Positions 1 to 5,960 of a stretch of DNA of 7,013 nucleotides are shown one piece after another. The DNA lies in the NCBI GenBank assembly GCA_023132505.1, contig JAGLYE010000079.1, forward strand, positions 1 to 7,013, read 5' to 3'. A program made the position numbers and the translations under genes. The first letter of the stretch is position 1, and each line of letters begins with the position of its first letter. Under the pieces are notes generated by a model. The model saw only the letters and a list, made by a program, of their open reading frames with translations, made no database searches and was not told the DNA's origin. This stretch comes from Bacteroidales bacterium (GTDB lineage: Bacteria > Bacteroidota > Bacteroidia > Bacteroidales > B18-G4).

Positions 1-727
1 TATCGCCGGTATGAATGCCCATGGGGTCAAGGTTCTCCATGTTGCAGACCGTGATGCAGTTGTCGAAGCGATCCCGGACGACCTCGTATTCCACCTCCTT
101 CCATCCCTTCAGGGACTCCTCAATCAGCACCTGCCCCGAATATGAGAAGGCTTTATCTGTCAGGGTGATCAGTTCATCATCATTATGGCAGAATCCACTG
201 CCTTGTCCTCCAAGGGTATAGGCTGCACGGGTAATCACGGGATAATCAAGCTTTTTTACAGCCTGCAGTGCCTCTTCGGTGGTGTTTACCGCGATGCTCC
301 TGGGAGTTTTAACATCTATCTCTTTGAGTTTATCTACGAAATTCTTTCGGTCTTCAGTATCGATGATTGCTTGTATCGGTGTTCCCAGTACCTGGATATA
401 ATTTTTTTCCAGGACCTTATTTTTGAATAGCTCTATCCCGCAGTTCAGGGCTGTCTGACCTCCAAAAGATAATAGTATCCCTTGTGGTTTTTCCTTAATG
501 ATTACTTTTTCAATGAAAAAAGGCGTTACAGGCAGAAAATATATCTTATCGGCAATTTCTTCCGATGTCTGGACGGTTGCGATGTTTGGGTTTATCAGAA
601 CAGTTTCAATATTTTCTTCTTTCAGGGCTTTCAATGCCTGGGAGCCTGAGTAGTCAAATTCACCCGCTTCTCCTATCTTCAGGGCTCCTGAACCGAGTAC
701 CAACACCTTTTTTATCTCACTCTTCAT
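1..727 (-). CDS. carB: Carbamoyl-phosphate synthase large subunit, N-terminal part (cut by window edge)
   Basis: CarB builds carbamoyl phosphate from bicarbonate, ATP and ammonia supplied by CarA, for pyrimidine and arginine synthesis in the cytoplasm. The 242 codons present cover the preATP-grasp region and much of the first (carboxyphosphate-forming) ATP-grasp domain. Visible landmarks are [17 protein letters not shown] (residues 12-28), [11 protein letters not shown] near 85-95, the nucleotide-binding stretch [15 protein letters not shown] (165-179, with Arg167 and a glycine-rich loop) and EVEYEVVRD (211-219), followed by DPMGIHTGD at the edge. No in-frame stop occurs, so the gene continues beyond position 1; the family is usually about 1,000-1,100 residues. 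The ATG at 725-727 lies 9 nt after the carA stop, with only GGGAA as a possible ribosome site, so translational coupling to carA is likely. The sequence resembles the eukaryotic CPS1/CAD synthetase more than E. coli CarB in the glycine-loop and N-terminal motifs (comparison from memory). Confidence 0.96.
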   Translation of the reverse strand, partial: MKSEIKKVLVLGSGALKIGEAGEFDYSGSQALKALKEENIETVLINPNIATVQTSEEIADKIYFLPVTPFFIEKVIIKEKPQGILLSFGGQTALNCGIELFKNKVLEKNYIQVLGTPIQAIIDTEDRKNFVDKLKEIDVKTPRSIAVNTTEEALQAVKKLDYPVITRAAYTLGGQGSGFCHNDDELITLTDKAFSYSGQVLIEESLKGWKEVEYEVVRDRFDNCITVCNMENLDPMGIHTGD

Positions 728-736
728 ATTATTCCC

Positions 737-1804
737 TTATAACAGTTTGATGAATTCATCAAATAAAAAATCCGTATCCGTAGGTCCGCTTGAGGCTTCA
801 GGGTGAAACTGGACTGAAAAAAAAGGTTTGCTTTTATGCCTGATCCCTTCATTGGTCCCGTCATTAATATTTACAAACCAGGGTTCCCAATTGCCTGAGA
901 GAGATTTCTCGTCGACTGCGTATCCATGGTTTTGTGATGTGATGTATGCTTTTTTTGTTCCAACAAGTATTACAGGCTGATTATGTCCCCTGTGCCCATA
1001 TTTGAGTTTATAGGTTTGACTGCCTGAGGCAAGTGCCAACAGCTGATGTCCCAGACAAATCCCGAAAATGGGCTTATTTTTTTGCAAGGCAAGTTTAAGG
1101 TGGTCAATCGTTGCACTGCACATCTCAGGATTTCCAGGTCCGTTGGAGATGAACAGCCCGTCATAATCCTCTTCCAGGAAATTCTGGTCCCAGGGAACCC
1201 TTATCACTGTTGAATCCTTTTGCAGAAAATAACGGATGATATTATTTTTTACTCCACAATCGACCATTAGTATTTTATGCCTGCCATCACCATAGGTTTT
1301 TTTCTCTCTGGTGCTTACATCTGCCACCAGGTTGATGGTATTGGGATCAATCTGATCGCAATCCTGCCCATTGATGATTACTTTGCCCAGCAGGGAGCCC
1401 TTTTCTCTAATTATCTTTGTAAGTGCCCGTGTATCGATGCCATATATTCCGGGCACCTGGTTATTTTTGAGCCATTCATCCAGGCTCTGGGCTGCATTCC
1501 AATGGTTGTATTTGAACGAATAATCGGAGATGATCAATGCCGATATATGGACCTTATCGGATTCAAAATACTTTAGTAATTCATTTTCGATTTTTTGCCC
1601 GGGCACGCCATAATTACCGACAAGAGGGTAGGTAAGCGTGAGTATCTGGCCTTTATAGGAAGGGTCAGTCAGGCTTTCCGGGTATCCTGTCATGGCTGTG
1701 TTGAAGACCACTTCACCGGAAACAGAACCCTTATACCCAAATGAATATCCGTTAAAGATGGTGCCGTCTTCCAGGATGAGTTTTGCGTCAGGGTTTTGAT
1801 GCAT
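737..1804 (-). CDS. carA: Carbamoyl-phosphate synthase small subunit (glutaminase)
   Basis: CarA hydrolyses glutamine and channels the ammonia to CarB. The 355-residue protein is complete and slightly shorter than E. coli CarA (about 380). The N-terminal CPSase small-chain domain (about 1-160) shows FNTAMTGYPESLTDPSY (34-50) and GIDTRALTKIIREKGS (122-137). A class I glutamine amidotransferase domain follows, with NGPGNP (221-226), the nucleophile Cys250 in GICLGHQ, QNHGYAVD (291-298) and His334/Glu336 in QFHPEA, so the Cys-His-Glu triad is intact. The start MHQNPDAKLILEDG fits the family, whose conserved sequence begins within the first ten residues. The stop TAA is followed by GGG AAT AAT and then the carB ATG, so the two genes form one transcription unit in the usual carAB order. 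A strong terminator lies only 29 nt upstream of the start codon, which leaves little room for a private promoter. Best but weak candidate is the one-mismatch box TTTATTTG at 1823-1830. Confidence 0.97.
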   Translation of the reverse strand: MHQNPDAKLILEDGTIFNGYSFGYKGSVSGEVVFNTAMTGYPESLTDPSYKGQILTLTYPLVGNYGVPGQKIENELLKYFESDKVHISALIISDYSFKYNHWNAAQSLDEWLKNNQVPGIYGIDTRALTKIIREKGSLLGKVIINGQDCDQIDPNTINLVADVSTREKKTYGDGRHKILMVDCGVKNNIIRYFLQKDSTVIRVPWDQNFLEEDYDGLFISNGPGNPEMCSATIDHLKLALQKNKPIFGICLGHQLLALASGSQTYKLKYGHRGHNQPVILVGTKKAYITSQNHGYAVDEKSLSGNWEPWFVNINDGTNEGIRHKSKPFFSVQFHPEASSGPTDTDFLFDEFIKLL

Positions 1805-1833
1805 TTTTCTTTATGAATATTTCAAATAAAGGT

Positions 1834-1862
1834 AAAAAAAAAGCGACTCATGTGAGCCGCTT
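1834..1862 (-). terminator. Intrinsic terminator after the GTPase gene
   Basis: Read on the minus strand, the arms AAGCGGCTCA and TGAGTCGCTT form a 10-bp stem (one G-U pair) with a 2-nt nominal spacer, in practice a 4-nt loop. A run of nine T follows, counting the two T that end the stem. It begins 6 nt past the stop codon of the GTPase gene and is a textbook rho-independent terminator for that gene. It also lies just upstream of carA, so read-through could contribute to carAB expression. Confidence 0.9.
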
Positions 1863-1868
1863 AATTAA

Positions 1869-3206
1869 TTATTTAAGGTTATGTTTTTTGACGAAATCGT
1901 CGAGAAGTCCTTTGAGGTCCGGATACCCGATTTCCTGCAGATCGTAATATACCCTGGTGTTGGGTTTATTGATCTTGATGATCCTGTTCAGGTCGATAGG
2001 GGTTCCGATCACAACGGCATCGCATTCAACATTATTAATAGTTGTTTCAAGGTCTTTGAGTTGCTCTTCACCATATCCCATTGCAGGAAGCAATGTTCCG
2101 ATATTAGGATAGATATTAAAAGTTTCGCTGAGTTTGCCAACGGTGTAGGGGCGTGGGTCAACCATCTCTGCGGCACCGAATTTCTGTGCGGCAACAACAC
2201 CGGCACCGATCTTCATCTCACCGTGAGTAAGGGTTGGTCCATCTTCAACAACGAGTACCTTTTTACCTTTGATCATTGAAGGGTCATCAACCGTGATCGG
2301 TGATGCGCCATCGACGACAATAGCACCGGGGTTAACCTTTGCTATATTGTTTCTTACTTCTTGTATCCCGTCAGGGCAGGCGGTGTCTATCTTGTTGATG
2401 ACAACTACATCAGCCAGTCTGAGGGTAACCTCTCCGGGATAGTATGTAAGTTCATGTCCTGCACGGTGTGGGTCAACTACAGTGATGTTCAGATCAGGAG
2501 TATAAAATGGGAAATCATTGTTTCCACCGTCCCAGATCACAACATCGCATCCGTCCGGATCTTGCTCAGCTGCACGAAGGATGGCTTCATAATCAACGCC
2601 GGCATAGATCACGTTTCCGCGAACCACGTGCGGCTCATACTCTTCCATTTCTTCAACAGTACACTTATGTTTGGCAAGGTCATCTACGGTGGCAAAACGC
2701 TGGACTTTCTGTTCAACGAGGTCACCATAAGGCATTGGATGACGAATGGCAACGACTTTCAGTCCTTGCTCCATAAGGAGTTCAATTACTTTTCTGGAAG
2801 TTTGGCTTTTGCCACAGCCTGTTCTGGTTGCGCCCACTGCGATCAACGGTTTGGTTGATTTTACCATGGTGTCTTTGGGGCCCAGTAGCATGAAGTTTGC
2901 ACCGGCAGCATTAACGATGGCGCTCATACTCATTACTTTTTGATAAGTAACGTCGCTGTATGAGAATACACATTCGTTAACTTTAAGTTCTTTAATGAGT
3001 TTTGGGAGGTCTTCTTCTGCAAAAATCGGGATACCATCTGGGTAAAGGTCACCGGCAAGTTCGGCCGGATACTTCCTACCATCGATATCGGGAATTTGCG
3101 CAGCAGTGAAGGCAACAACGTTAAAGTCTTCATTACCGCGAAAATAGGTGTTGAAATTGTGAAAGTCTCTTCCTGCAGCACCGATTATGATCACATTACG
3201 TTTCAT
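1869..3206 (-). CDS. P-loop GTPase of the cyclic 2,3-diphosphoglycerate synthetase family
   Basis: This 445-residue protein matches, from memory, the family annotated as 'cyclic 2,3-diphosphoglycerate synthetase' or simply 'GTPase', named after the Methanothermus enzyme that closes 2,3-diphosphoglycerate into its cyclic form. An N-terminal Rossmann-like region opens with VIIIGAAGRDFHNFN (5-19) and includes FSYSDV (81-86). The central P-loop domain has GATRTGCGKSQTSRKV (125-140, lysine 133), the Walker-B-like VIWDGGNNDFPF (223-234), DPHRAGHELTYYPGE (245-259) and the guanine-specificity motif NKID (271-274). The C-terminal part has VVEDGPTLTHGEMKIGAG (319-336) and VIGTPIDL (399-406). There is no signal peptide or membrane segment, so it is cytosolic. 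It has its own promoter and terminator and is therefore probably a single-gene unit. Family membership is fairly secure; the archaeal reaction is doubtful in a mesophilic bacterium because cyclic 2,3-diphosphoglycerate is known as a methanogen solute. Its true substrate is unknown. Confidence 0.88.
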   Translation of the reverse strand: MKRNVIIIGAAGRDFHNFNTYFRGNEDFNVVAFTAAQIPDIDGRKYPAELAGDLYPDGIPIFAEEDLPKLIKELKVNECVFSYSDVTYQKVMSMSAIVNAAGANFMLLGPKDTMVKSTKPLIAVGATRTGCGKSQTSRKVIELLMEQGLKVVAIRHPMPYGDLVEQKVQRFATVDDLAKHKCTVEEMEEYEPHVVRGNVIYAGVDYEAILRAAEQDPDGCDVVIWDGGNNDFPFYTPDLNITVVDPHRAGHELTYYPGEVTLRLADVVVINKIDTACPDGIQEVRNNIAKVNPGAIVVDGASPITVDDPSMIKGKKVLVVEDGPTLTHGEMKIGAGVVAAQKFGAAEMVDPRPYTVGKLSETFNIYPNIGTLLPAMGYGEEQLKDLETTINNVECDAVVIGTPIDLNRIIKINKPNTRVYYDLQEIGYPDLKGLLDDFVKKHNLK

Positions 3207-3213
3207 AATAGAA

Positions 3214-3220
3214 TTCCCCT
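3214..3220 (-). promoter_or_regulatory. Shine-Dalgarno-like site of the GTPase gene
   Basis: On the minus strand AGGGGAA sits 7 nt before the ATG at 3204-3206 and supports this start for the GTPase gene. It is stronger than anything in front of argS or the RAYT gene, whose leaders are A-rich without a clear purine-rich core, as is common in Bacteroidota. Confidence 0.6.
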
Positions 3221-3258
3221 TTTATTAATTGGCCATAAGCCATGTTAGATTTTTTTTG

Positions 3259-3288
3259 CAAAATTAGGAGTTTAAGTTGAGAATCAAT
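3259..3288 (-). promoter_or_regulatory. Bacteroidota-type promoter for the GTPase gene
   Basis: On the minus strand TAATTTTG (3259-3266) is an exact match to the Bacteroidota primary-sigma -7 box TAnnTTTG. ATTG (3285-3288), a three-of-four match to the -33 box TTTG, lies 18 nt upstream of it. Transcription would start near 3252, giving a leader of about 45 nt before the GTPase ATG. The motif match is direct; promoter activity is inferred. Confidence 0.6.
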
Positions 3289-3360
3289 GAGATTGCCCCG
3301 AATATTTTTTTATATTGGGCGAAAGGATTGCTAAATGGCAGGAAATTAGATTGTTAGCTA

Positions 3361-3393
3361 AGGGTTGCCAACCTTATTAAGGTTGGCAACCCT
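3361..3393. repeat. REP-like palindrome, left copy
   Basis: A perfect inverted repeat: arm AGGGTTGCCAACCTTA (3361-3376), one central T, and its exact reverse complement (3378-3393). As a single-stranded hairpin it would have about 14 bp and a TATTA loop. No T-tract follows on either strand, so it is not an intrinsic terminator. A near-identical copy stands at the other end of the RAYT gene, which makes it the probable recognition hairpin of that transposase. It lies 56 nt before the RAYT start codon. Confidence 0.9.
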
Positions 3394-3449
3394 AAATTAA
3401 AATTGTGACATTTTTGTTTTTTTGGTATTAATATAATAAACGCAGTATC

Positions 3450-4043
3450 ATGCCTACCAAAAAAATCTTAACTCCACTTCTATCTGATAATTACTATCAT
3501 ATTTTTAACAGGGGTAATAATGGTGAAAAGATATTTTATACAGATGAGAATTATCGATTCTTCATAAATAAGTATTGGGTTTTATTAAGTCCGTTCGTAG
3601 AAACTTATGCATATTGCTTAATCGGTAATCATTTTCATTTTTTGATAAAAGTAAATGATAGCCTGGAAGAGAACTATCATTTAAAGATTAGCCATCAATT
3701 CAGGCGATTTTTTCAGTCATATGCTCTATCAATAAATAAACAGGAATGCAGATCAGGAAGCCTATTCAGGAAAAATTTTAGAAGAATTCATGTGACAGAT
3801 ATGGATTACTTAAAGAGGTTAGTCTTTTATATACATTTTAATCCGCAGAAGCACCAAATAGTACAGGATTTCAGGACATACCGCTATAGCTCCTATCCAC
3901 AAATTGTGAATGGGCAGATGGATTCTAATGTCAAACGAAAAACAGTAGTTGCCTGGTTTAATGACCTTGAAGATTTCCTGAATTACCATAATGTGATGCA
4001 TGATGAAAGGAAAATTAATAGAATAAGCCTGGAAGATGATTAG
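3450..4043 (+). CDS. REP-associated tyrosine transposase (RAYT, HUH/Y1 type)
   Basis: A 197-residue single-domain nuclease of the Y1/IS200-like family that nicks single-stranded DNA at hairpins through a tyrosine-DNA link. Landmarks run in the usual order: YYHIFNRGNNGEKIFYTDENYRFF (15-38, split as YYHIFNRGN and IFYTDENYRFF), the metal-binding HUH motif in YCLIGNHFHFLI (55-66; His61, His63), the helix FRRFFQSYALSINKQ (84-98; Tyr91 is the likely catalytic residue), then SGSLFRKNFRRI (102-113) and the family signature YIHFNPQKH (127-135) followed by YRYSSYP (144-150). All active-site elements look intact and there is no frameshift, so it may be functional. Length is typical of the Bacteroidota members. 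The coding sequence is visibly more A+T-rich than argS and carAB, which suggests separate ancestry. No clear Shine-Dalgarno precedes the ATG; a TATAAT-like stretch is at 3432-3437. The stop codon's last two bases belong to the flanking palindrome. Host role (REP spreading or maintenance) is inferred. Confidence 0.92.
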   Translation: MPTKKILTPLLSDNYYHIFNRGNNGEKIFYTDENYRFFINKYWVLLSPFVETYAYCLIGNHFHFLIKVNDSLEENYHLKISHQFRRFFQSYALSINKQECRSGSLFRKNFRRIHVTDMDYLKRLVFYIHFNPQKHQIVQDFRTYRYSSYPQIVNGQMDSNVKRKTVVAWFNDLEDFLNYHNVMHDERKINRISLEDD

Positions 4044-4091
4044 GGTTGCCAACCTTATTAAGGCTGGCAACCCTAATAAGGTTGGCAACCC
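4042..4091. repeat. REP-like palindrome, right copy plus extra half copy
   Basis: The left arm AGGGTTGCCAACCTTA (4042-4057) is identical to the 3361 copy. The right arm (4059-4074) differs by one base, C instead of T at 4064, giving A-C on the top strand but a tolerable G-T pair on the bottom strand. A third arm, TAAGGTTGGCAACCC (4077-4091), repeats the right arm 18 nt further on without that change, so the left arm could pair perfectly with either location. The repeat begins inside the RAYT stop codon TAG (4041-4043). It has no T-tract and is not a standard terminator. Confidence 0.9.
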
Positions 4092-4115
4092 ATATTAATA
4101 ATTACCTTAATTTTG
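4081..4115 (+). promoter_or_regulatory. Bacteroidota-type promoter for argS, touching the repeat
   Basis: TAATTTTG (4108-4115) matches the -7 box TAnnTTTG exactly, 20 nt before the argS ATG. The best -33 candidate is GTTG (4081-4084, three of four), which lies inside the third repeat arm, with a 23-nt spacer that is rather long. Transcription would start near 4121 with a leader of about 15 nt. The -7 box is convincing; the -33 element is uncertain. Confidence 0.5.
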
Positions 4116-4135
4116 CTTTCTGAAGAAAAAATAAA

Positions 4136-5920
4136 ATGATCGAAACCACCATACGCAACCATGCGGCACAGGCAATCAATGTTCTTTATTCTGCCAATGT
4201 TGCCCCGGAACATGTCATAATACAGAAAACAAGAAAGGATTTTGAAGGTGATTTTACAATCAATATCTTTCCTTTCCTGAAAGTCAGCCGTGAGAAGCCT
4301 GATGTGACTGCTGAAAAGATTGGCAACTACCTGCTTGAACAGATCCCGGAACTGGAGGATTTCAATATCATTAAAGGCTTTCTCAATATCGTTGTAGGAA
4401 ACCTTTTCTGGACAGGATTTCTGTCAGAAAACTATGGGAACAGGCAGTATGGGAAACAAGAAAAAACTGCCGGCCGACCAGTGGTTATTGAATACTCATC
4501 TCCTAATACCAATAAGCCATTGCACCTCGGTCATGTCAGAAACAACCTGATTGGATGGTCAGTGGCAAAGATACTTGAAGCAAATGGAAATGATGTGGTG
4601 AAAGTGAATCTTGTGAACGATCGTGGCATACATATTTGTAAATCAATGCTTGCCTGGGAAAAGTGGTTCATGGATGCGAGCCCCGACAACACAAACATTA
4701 AAGGTGATAAACTGGTAGGGGAATGCTATGTGAGGTTCGACCAGGAATTAAAGAAGGAGGTGGCTGTCCTTGTGGCAGACGGAATGAACAAAGACGATGC
4801 TGAGAAAAACACGCCTCTTATGGCAGCAGCGCAGGAGATGCTTCAGAAATGGGAAAACAATGATCCCTCAGTACGGGAATTATGGAAAACAATGAATGCC
4901 TGGGTATATCAAGGCTTTGATGTAACTTACGATCGCCTTGGCATTTATTTCGATAAGATTTATTATGAGTCCGACACTTTTCTTATAGGAAAAGAGATCG
5001 TTCGGGAAGGTTTAAAAATGGGTATCCTCTTTAAAAAGGAAGATGGATCAATATGGGCCGGCCTTTCAGGCGAAGGACTCGATGAAAAATTACTGCTGCG
5101 TGCTGATGGTACTTCTGTTTATATGACCCAGGATATTGGTACTGCCCAACTAAGATATGATGAGTATCATCCAGTGAAACTTCTGTATGTAGTTGGCAAT
5201 GAACAGAACTATCACTTCGACGTGCTTAAGATCATCCTCAGCATGCTTGGCCGGAAATGGGCCAAGGACATTGTGCATGTTTCATATGGTATGGTGGAAT
5301 TGCCACATGGCAAAATGAAATCACGTGAAGGTACGGTTGTGGATGCTGACGAGCTCATGGATAATATGTATCAAACTGCTGAGTCTATGGCCGTGGAACT
5401 GGGCAAAGCTGACGAACTGAATAAAGATGAGGCCTCGCAACTTTTTGAGATGATCAGCCTTGGGGCGCTCAAATATTTTATTCTCAGGGTTGACCCGAAA
5501 AAGAATATGCTCTTCAATCCAGAAGAATCTATCGACTTCAACGGCAACACCGGGCCTTTCATTCAATACACACATGCCCGCATTCATTCTCTCCTGAAGA
5601 AAGCAAAATCAAGGGGACTGAAGCTTTATGACGGAGTTTTTAATGGTGATGTCCATCCAAAAGAAAAAGAGGTTATTAAACTTTTATATTCATATCCTGA
5701 AGTTATTAAGGATGCAGCTGCACAATACAGCCCTTCCATTGTTGCAGCATTTGTTTATGACCTGGCCAAAGAGTATAATCAATTCTACCAGGAAATAAGT
5801 ATTCTGAGGGAAGAAGATACCGATAAAGCGGCTTTCCGGCTTTCACTCTCTCATTTTACGGCTTCGGTGATCTCCTCAGCGATGGAATTGCTGGGCATCC
5901 ACGTTCCTGAGAAGATGTAA
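4136..5920 (+). CDS. argS: Arginyl-tRNA synthetase
   Basis: Class I aminoacyl-tRNA synthetase that attaches arginine to tRNA-Arg in the cytoplasm. At 594 residues it is complete and of usual length. An N-terminal additional domain (about 1-90, with KDFEGDFTINIFPFLK) is followed by the Rossmann catalytic core with EYSSPNTNKPLHLGHVRN (119-136), which contains the HIGH motif as HLGH (130-133), then VNDRGIHI (160-167), and the KMSKS equivalent as KMKSREG (393-399). GPFIQYTHARI (473-483) starts the C-terminal DALR anticodon-binding domain, which ends in the typical MELLGIHVPEKM. The KMKSR form of the KMSKS loop is seen in many ArgS proteins. The ATG is preceded by an A-rich leader without a clear Shine-Dalgarno. 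The gene lies 92 nt downstream of the RAYT gene on the same strand, but a promoter-like sequence in the gap suggests separate transcription. It converges on the T9SS gene with only 40 nt between the stops. Confidence 0.98.
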   Translation: MIETTIRNHAAQAINVLYSANVAPEHVIIQKTRKDFEGDFTINIFPFLKVSREKPDVTAEKIGNYLLEQIPELEDFNIIKGFLNIVVGNLFWTGFLSENYGNRQYGKQEKTAGRPVVIEYSSPNTNKPLHLGHVRNNLIGWSVAKILEANGNDVVKVNLVNDRGIHICKSMLAWEKWFMDASPDNTNIKGDKLVGECYVRFDQELKKEVAVLVADGMNKDDAEKNTPLMAAAQEMLQKWENNDPSVRELWKTMNAWVYQGFDVTYDRLGIYFDKIYYESDTFLIGKEIVREGLKMGILFKKEDGSIWAGLSGEGLDEKLLLRADGTSVYMTQDIGTAQLRYDEYHPVKLLYVVGNEQNYHFDVLKIILSMLGRKWAKDIVHVSYGMVELPHGKMKSREGTVVDADELMDNMYQTAESMAVELGKADELNKDEASQLFEMISLGALKYFILRVDPKKNMLFNPEESIDFNGNTGPFIQYTHARIHSLLKKAKSRGLKLYDGVFNGDVHPKEKEVIKLLYSYPEVIKDAAAQYSPSIVAAFVYDLAKEYNQFYQEISILREEDTDKAAFRLSLSHFTASVISSAMELLGIHVPEKM

Positions 5921-5960
5921 ATGAATGACCCGCATTTCTGCAGAGCATTCTTCATGCAGC

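Larger units (their letters stand above)
3361..4091 (+). mobile_element. RAYT gene bracketed by REP-like palindromes
   Basis: The unit consists of the left palindrome, the RAYT gene and the right palindrome with an extra half copy, about 730 nt in all. RAYTs are domesticated relatives of IS200/IS605 transposases that act on short repetitive extragenic palindromes and are typically flanked by them, as seen here. The unit has no accessory gene and no obvious target-site duplication, consistent with HUH single-strand chemistry. It occupies the intergenic space between two ordinary divergent genes. Exact outer boundaries are uncertain; I use the outermost repeat bases. Confidence 0.75.

Noticed and set aside
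1823..1830. TTTATTTG as the carA promoter -7 box
   Set aside because: It has one mismatch to TAnnTTTG and no TTTG at suitable spacing, since that position falls in the terminator stem. Kept only as a weak possibility.
2361..2858. Long rightward open frame opposite the GTPase gene (165 codons)
   Set aside because: It is antisense to a clear, motif-bearing gene, has no recognisable domain and is explained by codon bias of the opposite strand. The same applies to frames at 1277-1576 and 1881-2279.
3229..3243. Small inverted repeat TGGC/GCCA upstream of the GTPase gene as an operator
   Set aside because: A 4-bp arm with a 5-nt spacer is expected by chance and has no second copy.
3361..3393. Palindrome as an intrinsic terminator
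   Set aside because: Neither strand has a T-tract after the stem, the same sequence recurs beside the RAYT gene, and no gene ends just before it on the left side.
3361..4091. Complete IS200/IS605 insertion sequence, or a CRISPR-like array
   Set aside because: There is no tnpB-type gene, the transposase has the RAYT signature rather than the compact IS200 TnpA form, and the repeats are palindromes without regular unique spacers.
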